DNA of 7,303 nt, from the NCBI GenBank assembly GCA_002779555.1, contig PEWI01000169.1:1076-8378 (forward strand), in the 5' to 3' direction. Of the stretch, positions 1-6,273 are shown one piece after another (positions within the stretch are counted from its first letter, which is position 1; each line of letters begins with the position of its first letter). The notes beneath the pieces are model-generated. The model was not told the origin of the DNA and did not search any database. It saw only the letters and a program-made list of their open reading frames with translations. A program made the position numbers and the translations under genes. This DNA comes from Candidatus Bathyarchaeota archaeon CG07_land_8_20_14_0_80_47_9. GTDB lineage: Archaea; Thermoproteota; Bathyarchaeia; Bathyarchaeales; Bathycorpusculaceae.

Positions 1-1121
1 GGCCCGTTGTTGATCAGCATCCGCATTTCTTCAAGGTTCCACTCTGTCACTTTTTCGGGCACGGATAGGCGCATGGCAATTTCAAGTGGAACGCCGACCT
101 CGTTTATGTCAAGGTTCGGATCAGGAGAAATCACTGTGCGGGCTGAAAAGTCAACCCTCTTGCCGGAGAGGTTGCTTCGGAATCTGCCCTCTTTCCCTTT
201 CAGTCTCTGCGACAGCGTTTTCAAGGCTCTTCCAGAGCGGTGTCTCGCTGGCGGTATGCCTGATGCTTCATTGTTGAAGTATGTCGTCACGTGGTATTGA
301 AGAAGCTCTGACAGGTCTTGAATTATGAGCGTGGGAGCGCCAGCGTCCATGTTTTCTCTCACTCTCTGATTGATGCGGAGTATGTCCACCAGCTTGTGAG
401 TCAAGTCGTCCTCTGAGCGGATTCCAGATTCCAACGTGATTGACGGACGCACGTAGACTGGTGGGACTGGCAGGACTTGCAGGACCATCCATTCTGGTCG
501 AGCGGCTTTCGGGTTGAAGCCGAAAATTTCCAAGTCCTCGTCTGATATGCGTTCCATTCTTTCTCGGATCATGCTCGGTGTTAAGGGCTCAGCGCCGCTT
601 TCTGGGATTTGCTCGCTGAATTTCGTTGGTTTCTCAAAGATTATCTTGTACTGGATTGCCCCGCAGTGAGGACACTGTTTTCGTTTGGTTTCCAGCAAAA
701 TTGCCTTGTACACCTCGTCTGGAACCATGCCAAGAAGTTCACGCGTCTTGTCAATCTTCGCTTGAGCTTTCTTTATGGTTTCATCTGGCAATAATATGCG
801 GCCGCAGTTTCTGCAGGTCGATTTCAGAAGGTCGTAGATGATCTTTGTGAATTCAATATGCACTATTGGAACCGCAAGCTCGATGTGACCGAAGTGACCT
901 GGGCAGCGGATGGCCGTGTTGCCGCACGTCTTGCATCTCTGCCTAGGTTCAAGTGTTCCGAGCCTGCCGTCCATTAGCCCTGTGGTGATTGGAGCGCCAT
1001 CTTCGTCGTAAGTGTCGGGGGTTTGAATCTCAACAACTGAGAGTTTGCGCACGTCTTGCGGTGAGAATAAACCGAAGTGAATGCCATCGACAACCTTGTG
1101 TATTATTTCTTCCACTGCCAT
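1..1121 (-). CDS. rpoA1: DNA-directed RNA polymerase subunit A' (RpoA1), N-terminal part, cut by the window edge
   Basis: This is the N-terminal part of the large catalytic subunit of archaeal RNA polymerase, equivalent to the front of bacterial beta' and eukaryotic Rpb1. It forms the clamp and, beyond the window, the active-site aspartates. The 373 visible codons are in frame without a stop from ATG at 1121-1119 (MAVEEIIHKV) to the left edge. Clamp zinc sites are visible: C63/C66/C73/H76 within CPGHFGH, and C103/C106 with C150/C153. Around residues 316-335 the lid/switch segment NLSGKRVDFSARTVISPDP is intact and strongly diagnostic. The start lies one nucleotide after the rpoB stop, with an AAGGAG Shine-Dalgarno inside the end of rpoB, so the two are translationally linked. 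Archaeal A' is normally about 870-900 aa and is followed by A''; both lie outside the window. The identification is secure. Confidence 0.97.
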   Translation of the reverse strand, partial: MAVEEIIHKVVDGIHFGLFSPQDVRKLSVVEIQTPDTYDEDGAPITTGLMDGRLGTLEPRQRCKTCGNTAIRCPGHFGHIELAVPIVHIEFTKIIYDLLKSTCRNCGRILLPDETIKKAQAKIDKTRELLGMVPDEVYKAILLETKRKQCPHCGAIQYKIIFEKPTKFSEQIPESGAEPLTPSMIRERMERISDEDLEIFGFNPKAARPEWMVLQVLPVPPVYVRPSITLESGIRSEDDLTHKLVDILRINQRVRENMDAGAPTLIIQDLSELLQYHVTTYFNNEASGIPPARHRSGRALKTLSQRLKGKEGRFRSNLSGKRVDFSARTVISPDPNLDINEVGVPLEIAMRLSVPEKVTEWNLEEMRMLINNG

Positions 1122-1122
1122 G

Positions 1123-4100
1123 TTACGCCTTCTCCTTGAGCTTCAATTTGGGTGCGACGCAGAGACTCATCAGTTCCTGCAATAGCAGTTTGAAAGCATA
1201 AGAGACTATTACCGGCGAGATTTTAGCCTTGTCTTCGCAAAGTTTGCACACGTATTTTCTCTGCTTCATGTCGTAGTAGGCTATGTGCCCGCAGTTTTCG
1301 CATATGTAAAGGGTGTACTTGTCTGATTCTTCAAGCAATCTGTCCCTCAAAAGCATGGCAGCGCCGTGGCCGATCAGGCAGTCGCGTTCCATTTCGCCGA
1401 ACCTGAGGCCTCCACCTCTGGCTCTTCCTTCAGTCGGCTGCCTCGTCAGCATCTGCACTTGCCCCCTCGCGCGGGCGTGTATTTTGTCGGCAACCATGTG
1501 GTGAAGCTTCTGATAGTACACGACTCCGACGTAGATGTTCGCAACGAATTTCTGGCCTGTAATGCCGTTGTAAAACACTTCAGCACCAGTGTGGCTGAAG
1601 CCCAATTGAACCAGAGCCTTTCTGAGGTCTTCTGACCTCTCGTTTGAGAAAGGCGTCCCATCCACTGGTTTTCCTCTTGCAGCAGCAACCTTCCCAGCCA
1701 GTGATTCGATGAACTGCCCTATAGTCATTCTTGAGGGTATTGCATGCGGATTGATTACTATGTCTGGAACTAGGCCGTCTTCGGTGAAAGGCATGTCTTC
1801 TTGCGGAACGATTAACCCTATAACCCCTTTCTGTCCATGTCTGGATGCGAACTTATCACCAAGTTCTGGAATGCGTTGATCTCGGACCCTCACCTTTACG
1901 AGCTTGCTTCCCTCTCCCGACTGGGTTATGAATATTGCGTCGACGATGCCTGTTTCCGAGGGGCGCATGTCCACTGATGTATCCCGCATTGATGGCCCTT
2001 TCACTTCGAATTCCTTGTATTCTTCAAGGAATCTGGGTGGGCTTATTCGGCCGATGAGAACGTCTCCGCCTGCGACTTCTGATTCTAGGCCTATGATGCC
2101 GTCGGGTTCGAGCAGCCGATAGTATTGCTCTCCTCGGAATCCTCGTGTTCCGGGTTCGGGAAGGGTGAACTTGTCTTTCAGTCCGCCTAGGTACTGGCGG
2201 CATTCGGCTTCGTATATTCGGTAGAAGGTTGAACGGACCAACCCTCTTTCGATTGAGGCTTTGTTGAACACGAGAGCGTCTTCCATGTTGTAGCCTTCGA
2301 AAGAAAGCACGGCTACGATGCAGTTTTGTCCTGAAGGTCGGAGTTTGTAACCCATTGTCTCCATCAGCGCTGTTTCTACTAGTGGCAGTTGTGGGTAGTG
2401 CAGAATGTGTGACCTTGAGTCTACGCGCTGTTGGAAGTTTGTCGCGTAGATTCCTAAGGCCTGTTTTGCCATGGCTGCTTGGTACGAGTTTCGTGGCGAT
2501 TGGTTGTGTTCTGCGTAGGGTATTGTTGATGCACAAACGCCGAGGATGGTATATGTGGCTATTTCCAAGTGCGTATGTTCCTTGGTTACTTGCTCAGGGG
2601 TTAAGGCAACGTAGGCGTTCTCCTCTTCCTCAGCGTCCAAGTATTCAACCAGTCCGCTTTTGACAAGGTCTTCCCATGACCACTCGCCGGAAGTTATTTT
2701 CTCAACGTATTCTTGTTGAAGTTTCGGAGCGCCATTTTCAACGATTATGAGGGTCCTTCTCACTCTTCCCTCGTCACAGTTAACGTAGACTTCTTCTCGT
2801 TCGCCCTGAGCCTTTGAGAAGTAGGCCATGTTGACTTCGGTTGAGATTTCGCCTCTTCTGCGCATGTCTCTGAACTCCTTCGCGAGTTCTTCTGGAGAGT
2901 TAGAGTAGCCGATTATGTTTCCGTCAACGAAGACCTTAGCCCCTGAGATTTTCATGGTTTCGTTTGATTCTTGCACTGGCACTACGCCCATGCTGAAAAG
3001 CGTCTGTTTTATCTTCTCGGGGTTCACGCCGACGCAGATGCACGCAGACAATGCTAGGTTTTTGACGAGTCCACAGTTTGAGCCTTCAGGTGTTTCGCTT
3101 GGACATAGGCGTCCCCAATGGGTGGCGTGCAAGTCTCTTGCTTCGAAGTTAGGTTGACTTCTGCTCAATGGCGATTGCAGTCTGCGCAGGTGGCTCAGCG
3201 TTGAGATGTGGTTTGTCCTGTCCAGAAGTTGGGTCACACCGACTCTTCCCTTTCCCCAGTTTCCAGTTGCAAGTGAATGTTGGAATCTTTCAGTAACTAT
3301 TCCAGGACGAACTGCTGCGGAGACAGTTATTATTGGGCCTTTCACGCCGATCCGTTCAAGCTGGTATTTTATGTCTCGGGTCAGGTTCCTGAAGGCCACT
3401 CTGAACAGGTCGGCGAGAAGCGGCCCCGCAAGTCTTAGCCGTTTATTCTTGAAGTGGTCCTTGTCGTCGGTCTGTCTTCTGCCCATTTTCAGTTCTATAA
3501 CTCTGCAGGCCATTTCGCCCAAGAACATGGCTTTCTCTTTTCGATTTTGAGTTGTTCTGCCTAGGTGCGGCAGGAAGTTCTTGTCTATTGCCGTTTCGGC
3601 TTTTTGGGTGCGGTATTCTTCAACTTGGCCGTGGGCAACGCGGTTTCCTATGAACAAGATCGCGTCTTTTGCGTTGTCCACTCCAAGGGCCTTTTCAAAT
3701 GACGGCTCTAACTGACTTTGTATTTCTTTCCCAAGCGAAACTGCTTCGGCCAGCTCCTTGTCTGATTCTAAGCCTAAAGCACGCATCAATACGACAAAGG
3801 GGATTTCCGTAGGAACGCCTGGGATCGAAACGTAAAGTGCTCCGTCGGACTTGATTTTTAGTTCTATTCTTGCTCTGAAGCCAACTGTCGTGGAGAAGAT
3901 TTTGTCCTGATAGATGGGTGTTGCTCCCTTCTCGTCTAGGTCTACTATGATGCGGTTTGGAGCCAAGTCTTCCATGGCCACTATTACACGTTCTGAACCG
4001 TTAACGACGAAGTAGCCGCCTGGGTCATCCGGGTCTTCGCCGCATGCGATTAGTTCTTCTCTTGAAAGTTGCGACAGAAAACAAAGCTTGGATTTCAACA

Positions 4101-4488
4101 TCACGGGGATGTTTCCGACGTAGACGAGTTCAGTGTCCTGTTCCCTGCCGTCTATCACAGGCGTCATTTCCAGGGCTATTGGCGCTGCGTAGGTTAGGTT
4201 TCTAAGCCTGGCTTCAAGTGGGTAGAATTCGTGTTTTGTGCCATCTACCTCGATGGCGTATGGGCCGGTTATTCTTGTCTGCGGGTCTATTATCCAGATT
4301 TGGCCCAGCTTGACCTTGTATGGGCTTTCGGGGATTTCTATTGGGATTTCGCCTACTTCGTCTATCACTTCTTGCAGGCCGTGATCGATAAACTCGTTGA
4401 ATGAGTCCAGATGTTGCCGGACTAGGCCTTTCTCCTTGAAGAAGGATTTTAGCAGAAGATGAGTGTCTTCTTTTGAGACTTCAGCCAA
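1123..4488 (-). CDS. rpoB: DNA-directed RNA polymerase subunit B (undivided RpoB)
   Basis: This is the second-largest catalytic subunit of archaeal RNA polymerase. At 1121 aa it matches the undivided B of non-methanogen archaea. Family motifs occur in order. ARDLHATHWGRLCPSETPEG lies at about 450-469. YNMEDALVFNKAS lies at 733-745, with the Glu-Asp pair E736/D737 near the active-site metal. GDKFASRHGQKG lies at 877-888, with the two conserved lysines K879 and K887 that contact RNA/NTP. RFGEMERDCLIGHGA lies at 1029-1043. The C-terminal clamp zinc ribbon has C1063/C1066 and C1081/C1084. No frameshift or missing motif is seen. The start is TTG at 4488; no upstream in-frame ATG gives a better fit, a purine-rich GGAAGG tract precedes it, and a box A lies about 29 nt upstream. 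The gene is cotranscribed with rpoA1. rpoH is not next to it. Confidence 0.98.
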   Translation of the reverse strand: MAEVSKEDTHLLLKSFFKEKGLVRQHLDSFNEFIDHGLQEVIDEVGEIPIEIPESPYKVKLGQIWIIDPQTRITGPYAIEVDGTKHEFYPLEARLRNLTYAAPIALEMTPVIDGREQDTELVYVGNIPVMLKSKLCFLSQLSREELIACGEDPDDPGGYFVVNGSERVIVAMEDLAPNRIIVDLDEKGATPIYQDKIFSTTVGFRARIELKIKSDGALYVSIPGVPTEIPFVVLMRALGLESDKELAEAVSLGKEIQSQLEPSFEKALGVDNAKDAILFIGNRVAHGQVEEYRTQKAETAIDKNFLPHLGRTTQNRKEKAMFLGEMACRVIELKMGRRQTDDKDHFKNKRLRLAGPLLADLFRVAFRNLTRDIKYQLERIGVKGPIITVSAAVRPGIVTERFQHSLATGNWGKGRVGVTQLLDRTNHISTLSHLRRLQSPLSRSQPNFEARDLHATHWGRLCPSETPEGSNCGLVKNLALSACICVGVNPEKIKQTLFSMGVVPVQESNETMKISGAKVFVDGNIIGYSNSPEELAKEFRDMRRRGEISTEVNMAYFSKAQGEREEVYVNCDEGRVRRTLIIVENGAPKLQQEYVEKITSGEWSWEDLVKSGLVEYLDAEEEENAYVALTPEQVTKEHTHLEIATYTILGVCASTIPYAEHNQSPRNSYQAAMAKQALGIYATNFQQRVDSRSHILHYPQLPLVETALMETMGYKLRPSGQNCIVAVLSFEGYNMEDALVFNKASIERGLVRSTFYRIYEAECRQYLGGLKDKFTLPEPGTRGFRGEQYYRLLEPDGIIGLESEVAGGDVLIGRISPPRFLEEYKEFEVKGPSMRDTSVDMRPSETGIVDAIFITQSGEGSKLVKVRVRDQRIPELGDKFASRHGQKGVIGLIVPQEDMPFTEDGLVPDIVINPHAIPSRMTIGQFIESLAGKVAAARGKPVDGTPFSNERSEDLRKALVQLGFSHTGAEVFYNGITGQKFVANIYVGVVYYQKLHHMVADKIHARARGQVQMLTRQPTEGRARGGGLRFGEMERDCLIGHGAAMLLRDRLLEESDKYTLYICENCGHIAYYDMKQRKYVCKLCEDKAKISPVIVSYAFKLLLQELMSLCVAPKLKLKEKA
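1132..1137 (-). promoter_or_regulatory. Shine-Dalgarno of rpoA1 inside the rpoB 3' end
   Basis: AAGGAG reads on the minus strand 10 nt before the ATG of rpoA1 and overlaps the last Lys-Glu-Lys codons of rpoB. It fixes the rpoA1 start and supports coupled translation of the two subunits. Confidence 0.7.
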
Positions 4489-4513
4489 TCTTGACCTTCC
4501 CCCGCGATTCTAC

Positions 4514-4520
4514 ATTTAAA
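4514..4520 (-). promoter_or_regulatory. Probable box A (TATA) of the rpoB-rpoA1 operon
   Basis: TTTAAAT reads on the minus strand, centred about 29 nt upstream of the TTG start of rpoB. Archaeal initiation usually falls about 25-27 nt after the box A centre, so the transcript would begin within a few nucleotides of the start codon, leaderless or nearly so. The box overlaps a palindrome (4515-4530). Confidence 0.5.
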
Positions 4521-4530
4521 CATGTTTGAA
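4515..4530. repeat. Near-perfect 16-bp palindrome over the rpoB box A
   Basis: TTTAAACATGTTTGAA is an inverted repeat with a perfect 10-bp core, AAACATGTTT at 4518-4527. One further position per arm is mismatched. It covers the upstream part of the rpoB box A and the place where TFB would bind, so a dimeric regulator binding here could affect polymerase gene expression. It may also simply reflect the AT-rich promoter. Confidence 0.4.
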
Positions 4531-4786
4531 CGTTACGTGTTGATGCGGGTTTCTTCAAACTTTCGATTTCCTCCGATCGTTGGGTCATTCCAACCTGAAA
4601 AATGGTCTCCAATATTTTAAAGAGCTAGAAACGTAAACTGCACAGCTTTCTAATAAACTTTTTTGTGCCTTGCTTCTGGTTTTCGTGCATTGGGCACGGT
4701 TTACTTTGGATTCTTATGGTTGTTGCTCAACAAAAATGTTTTTGAACCGCGTATCCTGTCATATAATCTGGAAAAGAGGGCAAATC

Positions 4787-5143
4787 TTGGAGCAAAGATT
4801 CGAAGCGTCAATTGTCTGGCTCATATTGAACGGAGAGACAGAGAAAGCTCTTGAGACACTGGCCAAACACTACGATGTCAACGTGCCCAACCTGAAAGTT
4901 GGACTGCCGAAGGGAAGAAAGATCAAGACTCTCGGGTGTTATACCGCGAAAAACAAGACCATTTCAGTCTTGAACAGTGACGTGCTAAAGCAGCCTTTCG
5001 TCATCCTCCACGAGTTCTACCACCATTTGAGAACAAACGCAGATGCAAAGCACTTAGGAACAGAGAAATATGCAGACGAATTCGCCAAAAAATTCATTCA
5101 AGCCTACAATTCAATGGAGGCTGGCAAATCGGGAAACAATTAA
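4787..5143 (+). CDS. Small HExxH metalloprotease-like protein (ImmA/IrrE, M78-like)
   Basis: This is a putative zinc metallopeptidase of about 118 aa. The sequence shows VILHEFYHHL, with the HExxH pair of zinc histidines and catalytic glutamate at about residues 75-79. A downstream TEKYADEFAKKF has the E-x-x-A-x-x-F-A pattern that supplies the third zinc ligand (Glu about residue 93) in ImmA/IrrE (M78) proteins. The N-terminal half is a short helical region (EKALETLAKHYDVNVPNLKVG) with no HTH, unlike many M78 proteins. The start is uncertain. TTG at 4787 follows a GAGGG tract at 4775-4780 and is preferred. ATG at 4736 would add 17 residues without a visible ribosome site, and the frame stays open to a TTG at 4670. 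M78 members often cut repressors in mobile elements; the substrate here is unknown. The stop codon overlaps the tRNA box A. Confidence 0.7.
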   Translation: MEQRFEASIVWLILNGETEKALETLAKHYDVNVPNLKVGLPKGRKIKTLGCYTAKNKTISVLNSDVLKQPFVILHEFYHHLRTNADAKHLGTEKYADEFAKKFIQAYNSMEAGKSGNN

Positions 5144-5146
5144 ATA
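5140..5146 (+). promoter_or_regulatory. Box A of the tRNA-Leu gene
   Basis: TTAAATA is centred about 30 nt upstream of the first tRNA base, the usual spacing for an archaeal TATA box with a short leader. It overlaps the TAA stop of the preceding HExxH gene (5141-5143). Confidence 0.6.
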
Positions 5147-5172
5147 AGAAGGATTCTGAAATCTTACTGCGT

Positions 5173-5295
5173 GCAGCGGTAACCAAGCCAGGTCAAAGGT
5201 GAAGGACTCAAGATCGAGTGTTATGACCTAGAAAGCCTCTATGAGACATCCTTTCCCGTAGGGGTTCGCCGGTTCAAATCCGGCCCGCTGCACCA
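5173..5295 (+). tRNA. tRNA-Leu (anticodon CAA), with intron and encoded CCA
   Basis: A complete class II tRNA folds once a 35-nt intron is removed. The acceptor GCAGCGG (5173-5179) pairs fully with CCGCTGC (5285-5291), followed by A73 and a genome-encoded CCA (5293-5295). The D arm has ACC/GGT with the conserved GG at 5191-5192. Anticodon stem AAGGA (5202-5206) pairs with TCCTT (5249-5253) around loop CTCAAG|A, giving anticodon CAA at 5209-5211. The 14-nt variable arm (5254-5267) contains CCC-GTA-GGG. The T arm GCCGG/CCGGC surrounds TTCAAAT. The long variable arm, A73 and CAA anticodon identify leucine. A box A lies about 30 nt upstream. Partial copies of the 3' half recur downstream at 5761 and 6274. 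Confidence 0.94.
5213..5247 (+). other. tRNA-Leu intron at canonical position 37/38 with bulge-helix-bulge
   Basis: The intron lies between G37 (5212) and A38 (5248). Its junctions fold into the splicing-endonuclease motif. The outer helix is the anticodon stem AAGGA/TCCTT. The central 4-bp helix is CTCA (5207-5210) with TGAG (5242-5245). The 3-nt bulges are AGA (5211-5213) and ACA (5246-5248). The inner helix TCGAG (5214-5218) against CTCTA (5237-5241) has one C-T mismatch. Cleavage in the bulges yields exactly the exons needed for the mature tRNA. Confidence 0.88.
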
Positions 5296-5339
5296 TGTAA
5301 ACGAAGATTATCTCAATTTCACTAAATCTTAATAAAGAA

Positions 5340-5540
5340 ATGCACGTTTGTGGCACGTGTGGTGGGCCTTTGACTGAACGTTCCGGGGAACTTGTTTGCG
5401 AAATATGTGAGTGCTTTTTTGGAGTCAGCAGCGAGGTGAAAACTTGCAAAAATTGTGGCAGCACGTATGGAGCTTACAAGAAGGTTGATGCGGTCGCGTT
5501 AAGCTTTCTAAGTGATTACCATGTTGAAAAATGGCGATAG
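5340..5540 (+). CDS. Small zinc-ribbon protein, 66 aa, function unknown
   Basis: The protein has three CxxC pairs: C4/C7, C20/C23 (plus C25) and C36/C39, in MHVCGTCGG, LVCEICECFF and KTCKNCGSTYG. Two pairs make a zinc ribbon. The third pair lies in a CKNCGSTYG knuckle typical of small archaeal zinc fingers, so one ribbon with an extra knuckle is likely. The basic/aromatic tail (residues 45-66) has no recognised domain. Such proteins usually bind nucleic acid or act as adaptors, but the sequence does not show which. ATG at 5340 is the only good start because a stop at 5298 closes the frame. There is no clear Shine-Dalgarno and no well-spaced box A, so it may be transcribed together with the tRNA-Leu ending 44 nt upstream. 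It overlaps the 5' end of the broken ORF at 5521. Confidence 0.6.
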   Translation: MHVCGTCGGPLTERSGELVCEICECFFGVSSEVKTCKNCGSTYGAYKKVDAVALSFLSDYHVEKWR

Positions 5541-5718
5541 GAAGAACTTTGTCTAGAGCGCAGGCAAATTATATGTTTCAGTTAGCAGAACTGTTTGTGA
5601 GATTATACGAACTCTCTTTAAGAGCAGAGAAGTTACAGCGAAAGAGTTTGAGGCGAGGGGGATTCCAAGAGAATTCGGAGTTTTGCTTAAGAAGCAAAAA
5701 GTAATTCTAGCATTTTAG
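5521..5718 (+). pseudogene. Broken small ORF with one in-frame TAG
   Basis: From ATG at 5521 (MLKNGDRKNFV) the frame meets TAG at 5554-5556. It then continues open for 53 codons (SAGKLYVSVSRTVCEIIRTL onward, ending KKQKVILAF) to a second TAG at 5716-5718. The codons after the first TAG show a purine-rich first position and a natural residue mix, with helices followed by EFEARGIPREFGVLLKK, suggesting a former or present small alpha/beta or HTH-type protein. No ATG, GTG or TTG lies after the stop in this frame. Possible readings are a decayed gene, a gene with a rare start codon, or readthrough of TAG. A competing 57-codon ORF (5531-5704) overlaps in another frame but looks less coding-like. 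I do not recognise the family. Confidence 0.35.
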
Positions 5719-5760
5719 GACTGCCAGTTTCGAATAGTCTCTTACTATTTTGGGACCAAC

Positions 5761-5808
5761 ATTCCGTCCCGTACGAGTTCGTGGGTTCGAGTTCGGCCCT
5801 CCGCACCA
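5761..5808 (+). repeat. Degenerate tRNA-Leu 3' half, no 5' half (possible att remnant)
   Basis: The last 42 nt, ending in CCGCACCA, align without gaps to the 3' end of the tRNA-Leu at 5173-5295. By hand count 33 of 42 positions match, including the 14-nt variable-arm length, the GGTTC entry to the T loop and the terminal GCACCA. TTCCG before it fits the 3' side of an anticodon stem. The T stem GTGGG/TCGGC no longer pairs, and no complementary acceptor GCGGAGG with a D arm lies upstream, so it is not a working tRNA. Orientation is the same as the intact gene. It is best read as a displaced tRNA 3' end left by an integration event, or as a tRNA pseudogene. Confidence 0.72.
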
Positions 5809-5840
5809 ATTTTGAAGGCTAGAGGTTAGGAGCATGCTAA

Positions 5841-5847
5841 TTATATA
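5841..5847 (+). promoter_or_regulatory. Box A of the aspartic protease gene
   Basis: TTATATA is centred about 53 nt before the preferred ATG. Initiation about 27 nt downstream would give a leader of roughly 25 nt that includes a GGTGAGG tract at 5877-5883. This indicates the gene has its own promoter just after the tRNA remnant. Confidence 0.5.
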
Positions 5848-5896
5848 CTACCAGAGACATTAACTAAAATGGATGTGGTGAGGTTTGTGTCACACT

Positions 5897-6244
5897 ATGG
5901 CTAAAGTAACGCTTCACAGCCCAGACATGTCTAAGTCCGAGCAGATCGAGCTTCTGGTTGACACAGGCTCGACATACACGTGGGTCTCAAGCATAGTGCT
6001 AAGAAAGTTAAATGCGGAGGTTAAGACCGCAAGAAAGTTTAAAACAATAGATGGTAGGCTGCTTGAAAGGAAGGTTGGTGAAGTCTTGATTGAATATATG
6101 AACGAAAAAGCCACGCGAATGGTGGTTTTTGCCGACAAGGGCGACGCACAAGTCCTAGGCGTAGACGCGCTGGAAGGACTAGGGCTCGAAGTCGACCCAG
6201 TAACAAAACAACTGAGAAAAGCCGAGGCATTACTAGCACTCTGA
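5897..6244 (+). CDS. Stand-alone retropepsin-like aspartic protease (clan AA)
   Basis: This 115-aa single-domain protein fits the retroviral-type aspartic protease fold, which works as a homodimer with one catalytic Asp per chain. It shows the active-site loop LLVDTGSTYTWV with Asp22-Thr23-Gly24-Ser25. Near the C terminus, VLGVDALEGLGLEVDP contains the hydrophobic-hydrophobic-Gly motif that completes the retropepsin core. There is no signal peptide and no membrane segment, so it is likely cytoplasmic. The length is about that of one retropepsin monomer. ATG at 5897 (MAKVTLHSP) is preferred over the in-frame TTG at 5885; a GGTGAGG tract sits upstream. Related small proteins are known in archaea and cyanobacteria, but substrates are largely undefined. 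It is bracketed by two tRNA-Leu 3' halves, so it may have arrived with an element or simply been trapped there. Confidence 0.8.
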   Translation: MAKVTLHSPDMSKSEQIELLVDTGSTYTWVSSIVLRKLNAEVKTARKFKTIDGRLLERKVGEVLIEYMNEKATRMVVFADKGDAQVLGVDALEGLGLEVDPVTKQLRKAEALLAL

Positions 6245-6273
6245 AAAACCAACTATAACGGACGCTCTAACAC

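Larger units (their letters stand above)
4489..4786. other. Divergent intergenic region between rpoB and the HExxH gene
   Basis: About 300 bp separate the rpoB start from the preferred start of the next gene. The region holds the rpoB box A and palindrome on the left. For the rightward gene there are AT-rich box A candidates ATATTTTAAAG near 4613-4622, AATAAACTTTTTT near 4650-4662 and ATATAAT at 4761-4767. No minus-strand ORF resembling rpoH (about 75-85 aa) is present. No RNA gene or repeat other than the palindrome was recognised. Confidence 0.6.

Noticed and set aside
2024..2536. 170-codon minus-strand ORF inside rpoB
   Set aside because: It is an alternate-frame shadow of rpoB with an Arg/Pro/Ser-rich sequence.
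5228..5464. Minus-strand ORF of 78 codons
   Set aside because: It runs antisense through the tRNA intron and 3' exon and across the zinc-ribbon gene; its Cys/Gly pattern is explained by the opposite strand.
5554..5556. TAG read as pyrrolysine
   Set aside because: No pyl genes are in view and the same frame ends with TAG; kept only as an alternative in the finding on the broken ORF.
5653..5699. tRNA-like 5' half: GCGAGGG at 5653 and a hairpin TTTTGC-TTAAGAA-GCAAAA at 5681-5699
   Set aside because: The D arm lacks the GG loop and normal length, the acceptor mismatches the 5801 end, the loop would give an unlikely AAG anticodon, and the region reads as coding sequence.
5531..5704. 57-codon ORF (MAIGRTLSRA...), plus strand, overlapping the broken ORF in another frame
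   Set aside because: Its first codon position is less purine-rich than in the overlapping frame, the composition is Leu/Arg-rich as in shadow frames, and there is no ribosome site.
6014..6020. GCGGAGG, complementary to the acceptor end of the 5761-5808 fragment, as a permuted tRNA 5' half
   Set aside because: A 7-mer match is expected by chance in a window of this size, the sequence after it has no D arm, and it lies inside the aspartic protease gene.
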